Of a stretch of 24,469 nt of DNA, positions 1-7,171 are shown in pieces (positions within the stretch are counted from its first letter, which is position 1; every line of letters begins with the position of its first letter). Made by a program: the position numbers and the translations under genes. The stretch comes from JBOHRN01 sp050732775 (GTDB lineage: Bacteria > Gemmatimonadota > Gemmatimonadetes > Longimicrobiales > Longimicrobiaceae), in contig JBOHRN010000004.1 of assembly GCA_050732775.1 (NCBI GenBank), positions 1 through 24,469 of the forward strand. Reading direction: 5' to 3'. The notes beneath the pieces are model-generated. The model made no database searches and was not told where the DNA came from. It saw nothing but the letters and a program-made list of their open reading frames with translations.

Positions 1-139
1 CGCCACCGCGATCCACGATTGGCTGCTCTCACCGCAGCACGAGCTCCAGCAGCAGACGCCGGTCGAAGCCCTACGCAAGCAGCGGCTTCCCGACGTCCTC
101 CAGGCGGCCAACGCCCTCGAGCACGTCGCCTACGCATGA
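1..139 (+). CDS. C-terminal end of a probable Xre/MbcA/ParS-type antitoxin (DUF2384-like), partial
   Basis: Frame 2 is open from the window edge to the TGA at 137-139. It reads 45 codons with the pattern HDWLLSPQHELQQQTPVEAL followed by a V-x(2)-A-x(2)-L-x-H ending. This matches the toxin-binding C-terminal domain of Xre/MbcA/ParS antitoxins: a Trp-Leu pair, 'sP...L...tPve.L', then a short final helix. In that family the domain follows a helix-turn-helix segment and neutralises a RES/MbcT-type toxin; both would lie to the left, outside the window. No toxin gene follows on the right: the next gene is on the opposite strand and belongs to another family. The assignment rests on about 40 residues, so the family is likely but unproven. 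The alternative is an unrelated helical C-terminus. Confidence 0.6.
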   Translation, partial: ATAIHDWLLSPQHELQQQTPVEALRKQRLPDVLQAANALEHVAYA

Positions 140-142
140 CCG

Positions 143-160
143 GCTCGCCTCCGGGCGAGC
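143..160. terminator. Hairpin between convergent genes
   Basis: A perfect 7-bp stem (GCTCGCC / GGCGAGC) with a 4-nt TCCG loop begins 4 nt after the antitoxin stop. It lies between that gene and the convergent glycosyltransferase. The position and GC-rich stem suit a transcription end. There is no T-tract, so intrinsic termination is uncertain. Confidence 0.4.
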
Positions 161-211
161 TCTGGCGAGTCTTTCCGTGGTCTCCGGAGGCACCGGACGG
201 CGCGCCGTTCT

Positions 212-826
212 CTACCCGCTCCACCCCGCCGGTAGGTCCTCGGCGGTGTCCACGTCGCTCAGCGGTTCGAGGAGCCACGGCTCCACCCCGTCCTCGCGGA
301 GACGGTCCAGGGTGACCTTTAGCACCCGGGGTCCGCTCCACGGCACCTCGCGGAAGAGGGAGGTGATAAGCCGCCGCAGGCCGAGCAGGTAGTAGCCGCC
401 GTCCCGGGCGGGGCCGAGCACGGCGTCTCGCTCGTCCAGGGCGGCCGAGGCCCGCTCCAGCAGCTCTGCTGTCATGGCCGGCAGGTCGGAGCCCACGATC
501 ACCACCCGCTGGTGGCCGTGGGCGAAAGCGCGGGCGAAAGCGCCCTCCATGCGCGTCCCCAGATCGCCCTCTCCCTGGGGGTAAAACGAAGTCCGCTCAT
601 CCTCCCCCAACCACCCCGCCACCACGGCACCGGCGTCGTCGGGCGTGTAGCAGATACAGATCCGGGCGCCCCCCGCGACTTGGCGAGCCCGCTCGAGGGT
701 GTGTTCGGCGAGCCGCCGGTAGACTTCCAGCGCGGCGGCTTCGCCCACGCCGGCGGCGAGGCGGGTTTTGACCCGCCCCAGCTCGGGGACCCGCACGAAG
801 ACGAGAATCGCGAGACCCTCTTTCAC
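212..826 (-). CDS. TIGR04282/DUF2064-type glycosyltransferase
   Basis: A 204-aa nucleotide-diphospho-sugar-transferase-like protein of the TIGR04282 (DUF2064) group. It starts with the family hallmark 'LAILVFVRVPELGRVKTRLA', where the R-x-KTRL segment binds nucleotide. Midway it has VVIVGSDLPAMTAELL, the usual acidic 'SDxP' motif, and later a GPARDGGYYLLGL segment. The family is predicted to move sugars, and members are often near radical-SAM or other biosynthetic genes; the substrate here cannot be read. GTG 826 is chosen because it places the family N-terminus right after the start and has a G-rich stretch upstream. A TTG at 853, inside the end of the upstream nucleoside phosphorylase gene, and a GTG at 841 are alternatives. 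It lies directly downstream of that gene and is probably co-transcribed with it. Confidence 0.85.
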   Translation of the reverse strand: MKEGLAILVFVRVPELGRVKTRLAAGVGEAAALEVYRRLAEHTLERARQVAGGARICICYTPDDAGAVVAGWLGEDERTSFYPQGEGDLGTRMEGAFARAFAHGHQRVVIVGSDLPAMTAELLERASAALDERDAVLGPARDGGYYLLGLRRLITSLFREVPWSGPRVLKVTLDRLREDGVEPWLLEPLSDVDTAEDLPAGWSG

Positions 827-845
827 CGCCCCGGCCCCCACCTCT

Positions 846-1679
846 TTACCCAAGGGTGCGCGCGAACGCCTCGACCAGCTCGGTAAGCTTCGGCTCGGCC
901 CCGCGAGCCGTCGCGATGATGGTGGGTACGTCGGCGGGCTCCAGGGCGTCGGGGAGGCAGGCGTCGGTGATGATCGAGAGCCCGAGCACCTTCATCCCCC
1001 CGTGTACCGCCGCGATCACCTCGGGCACGGTCGACATGCCCACCACGTCGGCCCCCAGCGCGCGCAGCATGCGGTACTCGGCGCGGGTCTCCAAGTTGGG
1101 TCCCGGCACCGCCACGTAAACCCCCCGGCGGAGCGGAATCCCGCGTTCCAGGGCGATCCGCTGCATACTCTCCTGCAGCCCCCGGTGGTACGGCTCGGAC
1201 ATATCGGGGAAGCGCGGCCCCAGTTCATCTTGGTTACTCCCCGTGAGCGGATTGGCCCCGAGCAGGTTGAGGTGATCGTCGATGAGCACCAGGTCGCCCG
1301 GATGCCAGAGCGGGTTCATCCCCCCGCACGCGCCGGTCACGACCAGGGTCCCCGCGCCGAGAGCCCGCATCACCCTCACCGGGAAGGCGATCTGCCGTGC
1401 GGTATACCCCTCGTAGAGGTGGAAGCGGCCCTGCATCGCCACCACCGGCCGGCCGCCGAGCCGCCCCAGCAGTAGCCGGCCGCTGTGGCTCTCCACGGTG
1501 GAGAGGGGGAAGTGGGGGACCTCCTGGTACGGCACGGCCGCCTCGACCTCGATGCGCTCGGCCAGGCCGCCCAGCCCCGTGCCCAGGATCACCGCGACCT
1601 CGGGCACCAGGTCGGTACCGGCGCGCACACGGCTGACGGCCTCGCGGATCTGCTCGCTGAGAGAGGGTTCTCGGGGCAT
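846..1679 (-). CDS. Purine nucleoside phosphorylase (trimeric PNP family)
   Basis: A 277-aa protein of normal length for trimeric PNPs, which split purine nucleosides with phosphate into base and ribose-1-phosphate (cytosolic purine salvage). Motifs in order: VILGTGLGGLA (residues 31-40, phosphate loop); HSGR near 65 (phosphate-binding His/Arg); QGRFHLYEGY (83-92, with H87 matching the human His86 region); VTGACGGMNP (114-123); an AE pair at 200-201 matching human Glu201; GMSTVPEV (214-221). The usual base-contacting Asn of 'ITN' is Asp239 here ('SIITDA'), which may change base preference. The frame stays open far upstream, but ATG 1679 gives the family N-terminus. The Shine-Dalgarno is weak (GAG about 8 nt upstream). 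It follows the lipoprotein gene after a 146-bp gap and precedes the DUF2064 glycosyltransferase. Confidence 0.92.
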   Translation of the reverse strand: MPREPSLSEQIREAVSRVRAGTDLVPEVAVILGTGLGGLAERIEVEAAVPYQEVPHFPLSTVESHSGRLLLGRLGGRPVVAMQGRFHLYEGYTARQIAFPVRVMRALGAGTLVVTGACGGMNPLWHPGDLVLIDDHLNLLGANPLTGSNQDELGPRFPDMSEPYHRGLQESMQRIALERGIPLRRGVYVAVPGPNLETRAEYRMLRALGADVVGMSTVPEVIAAVHGGMKVLGLSIITDACLPDALEPADVPTIIATARGAEPKLTELVEAFARTLG

Positions 1680-1741
1680 GATGCTCAGTCTCGGGTCTCT
1701 TCTGGCGGTCTTGCCGGAACCGTGCCCGCAGCGTAAAGGAA

Positions 1742-1783
1742 CCTCGCCCCTCCCGCCCGGGGGCACAAGGCCGCGGGGTGAGG
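1742..1783. repeat. Inverted repeat in the lipoprotein/PNP spacer
   Basis: CCTCGCCCC (1742-1750) pairs with GGGGTGAGG (1775-1783): 9 bp with one G-T pair around a GC-rich 24-nt loop. It sits between two same-strand genes. It may act as a weak terminator or attenuator before the phosphorylase gene. No T-run follows on either strand, and the surrounding 146 bp show no clear promoter. Confidence 0.3.
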
Positions 1784-1825
1784 GTGCGGCGGGCGAAACT
1801 TCGTAATGGTGGGTAGCCGCGCCGT

Positions 1826-2311
1826 TCAGCGCTCCAGATCGGCCTCCCCCGCGGCCAGCTTTACGCCCTCTTGGCCGGCGTGCGCCAGCACGGCCAGGTA
1901 GTAGGGTCCGTCGGGGAGTGAGTCTCCCAGGATCTCCGTGGCGGTGGCCCGGGTGGCGAAACGCTCCTGCTCGCCGGGCTCGAGGGTGACCAGCTGCAAG
2001 CTCAGGATGCAGGCGCGGTCCTCGCTCTGGTCCCAGGCGGGCTCTCCGGTCCGGCTGGGGCTCCGGTAGGCGAGTAGGGTGAGCGGGCAGCCCCCCGGCC
2101 ACTCGCTCTCCCAGCTGGCTTCGGTCCGGTTGGTGACGGTTACCGTGGTGTGTAGCTGGACCGGATAGCTCTCGGCGACCCGAGTATCGGCGCGGTATTC
2201 GATGCCGCCAACCACTCGGGTTTGAGACCCCGGACCGGGGTCTGTGGTCCCCTCCGGCGTGCAAGAGCAGACGAGCGTCGCGGCCAGCAAGCCAAAGCCG
2301 GTGAGTTTCAT
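1826..2311 (-). CDS. Small lipoprotein with a BsuPI-like beta-sandwich domain
   Basis: A 161-aa protein starting MKLTGFGLLAATLVCSC: a charged N-terminus, a short hydrophobic stretch, then a Cys (residue 17) after V-C-S. This is a slightly unusual but acceptable lipobox, so the protein is probably lipid-anchored outside the inner membrane. The mature part has 'VTVTNRTEASWE', then 'CPLTLLAYRSPSRTGEPAWDQS', then 'LEPGEQERF' and a final 'GPYYLAVLAHAG'. This order of strands (ligand-facing 'TN', 'G..vWd.S', 'L.PGE...f', 'G.Y.v.a') resembles the intracellular proteinase inhibitor (BsuPI) domain, an immunoglobulin-like fold. Function is not known. The frame extends upstream to 2377, but ATG 2311 is the only start that gives a signal peptide. 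It is divergent from the GlsB-type gene. Confidence 0.7.
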   Translation of the reverse strand: MKLTGFGLLAATLVCSCTPEGTTDPGPGSQTRVVGGIEYRADTRVAESYPVQLHTTVTVTNRTEASWESEWPGGCPLTLLAYRSPSRTGEPAWDQSEDRACILSLQLVTLEPGEQERFATRATATEILGDSLPDGPYYLAVLAHAGQEGVKLAAGEADLER

Positions 2312-2379
2312 GGCGGTTTCAGGGTTGTGGGGTGGCGTTATCCGTATTGGTAAAGTGTCCGCGCCCCTGGGTTCCACCG

Positions 2380-2409
2380 TTGACCGGACGCGCCCCCGCG
2401 GCGTATCTT
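2380..2409 (+). promoter_or_regulatory. Sigma-70-type promoter for the glsB-like gene
   Basis: TTGACC (2380-2385) and TATCTT (2404-2409) are separated by 18 bp in the divergent spacer, 31 bp before the ATG at 2441. Both hexamers are close to consensus. Confidence 0.5.
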
Positions 2410-2440
2410 GCCGGCATCCCCCACACCAACCGGAGAGATC

Positions 2441-2701
2441 ATGGACTTTCTCACGCTACTGCTGGTAGGGCTGGTCGCCGGCGTGCTCGCCTCTTTTCTC
2501 ATGGGAGGCATCGGCTACGGCCTCATCGGTGACATCATCGTGGGTATCATCGGAGCGTTCTTGGGCAACTGGCTCTTCGGCCAGTTCGGTTGGAGCGCGC
2601 CCTTCGGGGGGTTGGCCGGAACCATCTTCGTGGCCTTCATCGGGGCGCTGCTGCTCCTCTTCGTGCTGGGCCTCTTCCGGCGCGGCCGCAGGAGAATCTG
2701 A
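2441..2701 (+). CDS. GlsB/YeaQ/YmgE-family small membrane protein
   Basis: An 86-aa, very hydrophobic protein with three membrane segments (about residues 3-23, 28-46 and 56-77), Gly-rich turns, and a positively charged tail (RRGRRRI). The pattern 'GLVAGVLASFLMGG...GLIGDIIVGIIGAFLGNWLF' is the signature of the transglycosylase-associated GlsB/YeaQ/YmgE family. These are inner-membrane proteins induced under stress in several bacteria, with no known enzyme activity. A good ribosome site (GGAGAG, 4-6 nt before ATG 2441) and an upstream promoter fix the start. Its TGA at 2699-2701 lies just before, or overlaps, the start of the M23 peptidase gene, suggesting co-translation. Confidence 0.88.
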   Translation: MDFLTLLLVGLVAGVLASFLMGGIGYGLIGDIIVGIIGAFLGNWLFGQFGWSAPFGGLAGTIFVAFIGALLLLFVLGLFRRGRRRI

Positions 2702-2712
2702 CCCGCTTACCG

Positions 2713-3312
2713 GTGGGCGAACCGGTTCCAGGGTGGATTCCGCGCGGGCTGGGGCTCCTTTTCCTGATCTCCTTCGCGGGCTCGCTACTCTGGGAAGCAA
2801 CCCGGACTCCGCCGCGCGAGCGGGCGGCGCAAAGCCCGACCACCTCCGGGGCGGCGCCCGCAGGGAGCGCTTATCCATCGCCCCCGCTGCTGATTCCGGT
2901 GCGGGGCGTACGGCCGGAGGAGCTGCGCGACACCTTTGGGGAGACGCGGGGCGGGGGGAGGAGACACGTGGCCATCGACATCATGGCACTTCGCGGCACG
3001 CCGGTGCTGGCCGCCGCCGACGGAACTGTGCTGCGGATGGGCTGGAACGACCGGGGCGGCCACACCATCTACCACCTCTCCCCGGGCCAGCGCACGCTGT
3101 ACTACTACGCCCATCTGGACGGCTACGCCGCCGGTCTGTCGCAGGGTACCCCGCTGCTGCGCGGGCAGGTGGTCGGCTACGTGGGCGACACCGGAAACGC
3201 CGCGCCGGGGAGCTACCACCTCCACTTCGAGGTGATCCGCATCCCCAGCCCGGAGAGTTGGTGGGAGGGTGAGCCGGTGAACCCGTATCCGCTGCTGCGG
3301 GCTGTTCCTTAA
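2713..3312 (+). CDS. Membrane-anchored M23 (LytM) metallopeptidase
   Basis: About 199 aa with one N-terminal hydrophobic anchor (residues 13-27), a Pro/Ala/Ser-rich linker, then a complete LytM domain (about 60-190). The zinc ligands are present: H85 and D89 in HVAID (consensus HxGxD, with Ala for Gly) and H171 in YHLHFEV, where H169 is the catalytic His; another His lies in YAHL (134). M23 enzymes cut peptidoglycan cross-bridges or stems, so this is probably an envelope-facing wall hydrolase, and all active-site residues suggest activity. The start is uncertain. GTG 2713 is chosen, but CTG 2698 overlapping the glsB stop is possible because an AGGAG lies at 2690-2694. An ATG at 2590 would lie deep inside glsB. 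Its 3' end faces the aconitase gene across 32 bp. Confidence 0.82.
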   Translation: MGEPVPGWIPRGLGLLFLISFAGSLLWEATRTPPRERAAQSPTTSGAAPAGSAYPSPPLLIPVRGVRPEELRDTFGETRGGGRRHVAIDIMALRGTPVLAAADGTVLRMGWNDRGGHTIYHLSPGQRTLYYYAHLDGYAAGLSQGTPLLRGQVVGYVGDTGNAAPGSYHLHFEVIRIPSPESWWEGEPVNPYPLLRAVP

Positions 3313-3344
3313 CGCCCCCTGGCCCGACGTTCTTCAACAGCCTT

Positions 3345-5336
3345 CTAAGAGAGCTCTTGCTCCTCGATCACCTCCAGGTCGGAATCGTTTTCGAGCTTCC
3401 GCTTGATCCAGTTGATGAGCCCGCCGTCTTCGAGTATGGCGAGCTGCCGCTCGGAGAGTTCGTGCCGCGCGGCGAAAGTCAGCTCCTTGGTCTGGTTGCT
3501 TACTCTTACCTCTCCGCTCCCCCGCAACTGGTCAGCTAGCTCCTCTATCAGGAGCACGTCGCCCCGCTCGACCTTGTCGTAGTCGGCCGGGTCGATGAAG
3601 GTGAGCGCTAGTACGCCAAAGTTTACCAGGTTCTGCCAGTGTAGCCGGGCGAAGCTCTTGGCCAGCGCCACCCTGAGCCCCAGGTAGCGGGGGCCCAGCG
3701 CGGCGTGCTCCCGGCTGGAACCCTGGCCGTAGTTGTCGCCGCCCACCACGGCGTGGCCATCCATCCCCTCCTCACGCGCCGCTAGCGCCCGTTGGTGGTA
3801 GCTTGGGTCCACCATGTCGAAGCTGAACTCGGAGATCTTGGGGATGTTGCTGCGGAAGGGGAGCACCCGCGCGCCCGCGGGCATGATTTCGTCGGTAGAG
3901 ATGTCGTCGCCCATCTTGAGGAGAACCGGCAGTCGCAGCCGGTCGGGGAGCTGCTCGAACTCCGGCAGGGAGGCGACGTTGGGGCCCTTGGCCAGCTTTA
4001 CGGCGCGGGCCTCTTCGAGCGGCAGCGGCGCGACCAGCATCTCGGTGTTGAGGATCGGCTCCTCCGGCTCGCGCGGGCGCGGATACGGCGTCTCCAGCTC
4101 CCGCGGGTCGGTGATCTTACCGCTCAGCGCCGAAGCGGCGGCGGTCTCCGGGCTCACCAGGCACACCTGGTCTTCACGGGTGCCAGAACGGCCGGGGAAG
4201 TTTCGGGGCACGGTGCGCAAGCTGATTTCGTGGGTGGCCGGCGCCTGTCCCATGCCGATGCAGCCGTTGCAGCCGGCCTGATGGAGCCGCGCTCCGGCTT
4301 GCACGAACGACATCAGGTGGCCGTCGGCAATCAGGTTGGCCAGCGTCTGCCGCGAGCTCGGGTTGATGTCCAGAGACACCCGCTCGTGGACAGTGCGGCC
4401 TTTTACGATCTCGGCCACCACGGCGAAGTCGCGGTAACCGGGGTTGGCCGAGGAGCCCACGTACGCCTGGTAGATCGGCTCACCCGCGACTTCTCGCACC
4501 GTCCGCACGTTGCCCGGGCTGGAGGGCATGGCGATGAGCGGCTCCAGCTCCGAGAGGTCGATCTCTTCCTGCACGTCGTACCCGGCGCCCTGGTCGGCGG
4601 TGAGCTCGCTCCAGTCGTCCTCCCGCCCCTGGCTTTTCAGGAAATGGCGTACCTCCTGGTCGGAGGGGAACACGGTGGTGGTGGCGCCCAGTTCGGTGCC
4701 CATGTTGGCGATCACGTGACGGTCCATGCACGAGAGTGAGCGGAGTCCCGGCCCGTGGTACTCGATGACGCGGCCGACGCCGCCGTCCACGCCGTGGCGC
4801 CGCAACATCTCCAGGATCACGTCCTTGGCGCTCACCCAGTCGGGGAGCTCGCCGCTGAGCCGGACCCCCCAGATCTCGGGCATTTTGAGGTAGAGGGGCT
4901 CTCCCGCCATGGCCAAGGCCACCTCCAAACCGCCCGCGCCGATGGCGAGCATACCGATGGCCCCGGCCGCCGGGGTGTGGCTGTCCGAGCCCACCAGGGT
5001 CTTACCGGGCACTCCGAAGCGCTCCTGGTGGACGGGGTGGCTCACCCCGTTTCCCGGCCGCGAGTACCAGATCCCGAAGCGCCGGGAGGCGCTCAGCAAG
5101 AAGAGGTGGTCGTCGGGGTTCTTGTGGTCTTCCTGGATCAGGTTGTGGTCCACGTACTGGGCCGAGAGCTCGGTCTTTACCCGCTCCAGACCCATTGCCT
5201 CGAGTTCGAGCATGACCAGGGTGCCGGTGGCGTCCTGGGTGAGGGTCTGGTCGATCTTGAGCCCGATCTCGGCGCCGGGAGTCATCTCGCCGTCGACCAG
5301 GTGCGACTCGATCAGTTTGCGGGCTACGTTGGGCAT
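3345..5336 (-). CDS. Aconitate hydratase, Aquifex-type single-chain form
   Basis: A 663-aa protein that isomerises citrate and isocitrate in the TCA cycle. The N-terminal part has the SDSHTPAAG substrate motif and 'SCMDRHVIANMGTELGATTTVFPSD', matching the family 'SC...NM..E.GATT..FP' block. The middle part has AGCNGCIGMG (two Fe-S ligand cysteines). The C-terminal swivel domain has 'GDDISTDEIMPAG' and 'GDNYGQGSSREHAAL', the arginine/serine active-site loop. At the place of the first cluster ligand, normally GSCTN, the sequence reads YVGSSANPG. At about 660 aa it is shorter than AcnA or AcnB (about 890) and matches the putative 'Aquifex-type' aconitases. ATG 5336 is chosen because the family N-terminus starts there with GAG upstream, though the frame continues to 5432. 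Confidence 0.9.
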   Translation of the reverse strand: MPNVARKLIESHLVDGEMTPGAEIGLKIDQTLTQDATGTLVMLELEAMGLERVKTELSAQYVDHNLIQEDHKNPDDHLFLLSASRRFGIWYSRPGNGVSHPVHQERFGVPGKTLVGSDSHTPAAGAIGMLAIGAGGLEVALAMAGEPLYLKMPEIWGVRLSGELPDWVSAKDVILEMLRRHGVDGGVGRVIEYHGPGLRSLSCMDRHVIANMGTELGATTTVFPSDQEVRHFLKSQGREDDWSELTADQGAGYDVQEEIDLSELEPLIAMPSSPGNVRTVREVAGEPIYQAYVGSSANPGYRDFAVVAEIVKGRTVHERVSLDINPSSRQTLANLIADGHLMSFVQAGARLHQAGCNGCIGMGQAPATHEISLRTVPRNFPGRSGTREDQVCLVSPETAAASALSGKITDPRELETPYPRPREPEEPILNTEMLVAPLPLEEARAVKLAKGPNVASLPEFEQLPDRLRLPVLLKMGDDISTDEIMPAGARVLPFRSNIPKISEFSFDMVDPSYHQRALAAREEGMDGHAVVGGDNYGQGSSREHAALGPRYLGLRVALAKSFARLHWQNLVNFGVLALTFIDPADYDKVERGDVLLIEELADQLRGSGEVRVSNQTKELTFAARHELSERQLAILEDGGLINWIKRKLENDSDLEVIEEQELS

Positions 5337-5423
5337 GGGGTACTCTTTCGGTTGAGGTCGTTGGCACGGGGAAGTTGCTCCGCAAGGTTCGTTCTGGCAA
5401 CCGGCGCGGGTGGCACCCGGCCC

Positions 5424-5451
5424 TTGCCGCACGGCTTCCAGTGGCTATGAT
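5424..5451 (+). promoter_or_regulatory. Sigma-70-type promoter for lemA
   Basis: TTGCCG (5424-5429) and TATGAT (5446-5451) are separated by 16 bp in the acn/lemA divergent spacer. The leader to the GTG at 5496 contains a run of eight C (5474-5481) just before the GGAGG ribosome site (5486-5490). Confidence 0.5.
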
Positions 5452-5495
5452 GAGGGCAATCGAGGCCGTGTTTCCCCCCCCGACCGGAGGCAGCC

Positions 5496-6065
5496 GTGTC
5501 TACCCTGCTCTGGCTCTTCGCCGTCGTCGCGATCCTCACCCTACTCCTGGTCTTCGCCGGGATCGCCATCTACAACCGGCTGGTGGCACTCAAGGTCAGC
5601 TCCCAGAACGCCTGGTCCGACATCGACGTGCAGCTCAAGCGCCGCCACGACCTGGTCCCCAACCTGGTGGAGACGGTCAAGGGTTACGCCGGTCACGAAC
5701 GGGAAACTCTGGCTAGTGTGACCCACGCCCGCGCCCGCGCCGTGGACGCCAAAGACGCCAGTCCGGCCGAAAGAGCCGGGGCCGAGGGGCTCCTGAGCCA
5801 AGCCCTGCGGGGGTTGATGGTCTCGGTCGAGGCGTACCCGCAACTACAAGCGTCCGGCAACTTCGCCGATCTGCAACAGTCCCTCAACCAGATCGAGAGC
5901 GCCATCCAGAACGCCCGCCGTTACTACAACGCCGTGGTGCGCGACCTCAATACCGCGGTTCACCAGTTTCCCTCCAATCTGGTGGCCGGCCTTTTTCACT
6001 TCGGGTCGAGGGAGTTCTTCGAGCTGGACGAGGGGGAGCGGGAGGCCCCCGAGGTCCGCTTTTAG
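5496..6065 (+). CDS. lemA: LemA family membrane protein
   Basis: A 189-aa protein of normal family length. It has one N-terminal membrane helix (residues 4-27), then the LemA core: 'YNRLV.LK...QNAWSDIDVQLKRRHDLVPNLVETVKGYAGHE', a long helical bundle with 'YPQLQASGNFADLQQSLNQIE', 'NARRYYNAVVRDLN' and a closing 'FPSNLVAGLFHF' segment. LemA proteins are membrane-anchored helical bundles with a poorly defined role. They are usually encoded beside a large multi-pass DUF2207 or TPM-domain protein. GTG 5496 is chosen for its GGAGG ribosome site 5 nt upstream and a promoter further upstream. The C-terminus is complete and ends at a TAG, but the partner gene that should follow is present only as a remnant beginning in the same frame directly after that stop. 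Confidence 0.93.
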   Translation: MSTLLWLFAVVAILTLLLVFAGIAIYNRLVALKVSSQNAWSDIDVQLKRRHDLVPNLVETVKGYAGHERETLASVTHARARAVDAKDASPAERAGAEGLLSQALRGLMVSVEAYPQLQASGNFADLQQSLNQIESAIQNARRYYNAVVRDLNTAVHQFPSNLVAGLFHFGSREFFELDEGEREAPEVRF

Positions 6066-6411
6066 CTGTTCGGTAGCGAGTACGCCTTCTTGCGCCGCAG
6101 CGGACCCGGTTGTGAAGAGCTGGTCCCGCACGAACGGGCGCTCTTGCGGGCGTTGTTCGAAGCTGGCGCGCGTGCTGAAGTTACCACCGGCGAACGGGAG
6201 GACTACTGCTACCAAGAGTTGCCAGCCGTACGCGATCTGTTGTACGATCAACTCAAAGCAGGGGGGTACTACGCCCGGCGCCCCGACCGGGTGAAGGCGG
6301 CGTACCTGATGGGCGCTGGTCTGCTCGCGGTGGTCGTCGTCTCCGCGCGGCTCGGCCGGGTCGGGCTTCAGCGGGGGCGGCGTCGGGGGCGGGGGTGGGC
6401 GAGGGTTCTGA
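6066..6411 (+). pseudogene. Truncated, frameshifted remnant of a DUF2207-type membrane protein
   Basis: Directly after the lemA stop, in the same frame, the sequence encodes 'LFGSEYAFLRR', 'LVPHERALLRALFEAG', 'LPAVRDLLYDQLKAGGYY' and 'RPDRVKAAYLMGAGLLAVVVV'. This resembles the C-terminal half of DUF2207 proteins (LSp.E..LL.aLF..., ...L...L...gYf...P..v), the usual lemA partner. The first several hundred residues (signal peptide, DUF2207 domain, membrane helices) are absent. The expected Gly/Ser-rich tail ('GSGFSGGGVGGGGGRGF', stop at 6409-6411) is present but in the +1 frame, so a frameshift lies near 6320-6355. The unshifted frame runs on to 6497 with an unlikely tail. The only possible start is a TTG at 6090. 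This fills most of the 410-bp gap between lemA and the next gene; 6412-6475 holds no clear promoter. Confidence 0.65.
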
Positions 6412-6475
6412 GCGGCGGCTCCCTCCTCCCTTGCCGGTGTACGGGTAAATTGCAGACCGAACGGAACAAAAGCGG

Positions 6476-7171
6476 ATGGCCAACTTTCTCACCATAGCCC
6501 GCGTGCTACTGATCTTCGTGATCGTGGCCGTGTGGGCGCGGCAGGAGAATATCGACTGGTGGTGGCTGGACGCCCTCATGGTTCCCCTCCTGGCGTGGGC
6601 CATCTTCATGGACGCCTTGGACGGATGGGTGGCCCGCCGGCGCCACGAGGAGTCCGAGGCGGGGGCCCTTTTCGACATCGCGGGCGACCGCATCGTGGAG
6701 TTGGTCCTGTGGGTCTTCTTTGCCATCCGCAAAGACAGCTCGGGTACGGCGCTGGTACCGATGTGGGTACCGGTGGTGATGATTACCCGCACCGTGCTCA
6801 CCGACTTCGTGCGCAGCGTCGCCTACCAGGTGGGGAAAACCCCCTTTGGCGAGAAGACCATGATGCGCCACGGCTGGACCCAGCAGCTGGTGAGTTCGCG
6901 CTGGAGCCGGGCCCTGTACGGCGTCATGAAGGCGGTGGCGTTTTGCGCCCTGGGGGTCCTCTTCGTGTGGGACCGGGTGGGCATCGGCGTCGCTCACCTG
7001 TCGCTCTGGAGGGTGGTCACCGCGGTGATTGTTTTCGCCACCGTCGGCTTTTCGGTGGCGAGGGCCCTGCCGGTTCTGTGGGACGGGCGGCGCTACGTGG
7101 GACTCGACCTCGCCCCTCGCGGCGAGCTCCCCGACCCGGCCAAGGAAGAGACGGCTTCGTCTGCGAGGTGA
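6476..7171 (+). CDS. CDP-alcohol phosphatidyltransferase (PgsA-like)
   Basis: A 231-aa integral membrane enzyme with about five to six hydrophobic segments. The full family catalytic motif D-x2-DG-x2-AR-x8-G-x3-D-x3-D is seen as 'MDALDGWVARRRHEE...GALFDIAGD' (about residues 45-71), including all four metal-binding Asp. Such enzymes swap CMP on a CDP-alcohol (usually CDP-diacylglycerol) for a second alcohol such as glycerol-3-phosphate, making phospholipid precursors; the acceptor cannot be told from sequence alone. The N-terminus 'MANFLTIARVLLIF' matches the 'nNxlTi.R.ll.p' start of PgsA-like proteins. ATG 6476 has only a weak upstream purine stretch. Its TGA at 7169-7171 touches the stop of the convergent glycosyltransferase, leaving no space for a terminator. 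Confidence 0.88.
   Translation: MANFLTIARVLLIFVIVAVWARQENIDWWWLDALMVPLLAWAIFMDALDGWVARRRHEESEAGALFDIAGDRIVELVLWVFFAIRKDSSGTALVPMWVPVVMITRTVLTDFVRSVAYQVGKTPFGEKTMMRHGWTQQLVSSRWSRALYGVMKAVAFCALGVLFVWDRVGIGVAHLSLWRVVTAVIVFATVGFSVARALPVLWDGRRYVGLDLAPRGELPDPAKEETASSAR

Noticed and set aside
2590..2712. ATG 2590 as the M23 peptidase start
   Set aside because: It would overlap the glsB-type gene by more than 100 bp and add an Arg-rich, non-conserved stretch before the membrane anchor.
3792..4739. Long plus-strand open frame opposite the aconitase gene
   Set aside because: It is antisense to a clear aconitase reading frame and has no family motifs or ribosome site; high GC content opens such frames. 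The same applies to the long frames opposite ligA, nadE and trkA.
5474..5481. C8 run in the lemA leader as a phase-variation switch
   Set aside because: It lies outside the promoter hexamers and the coding region, so a length change would have little predictable effect.
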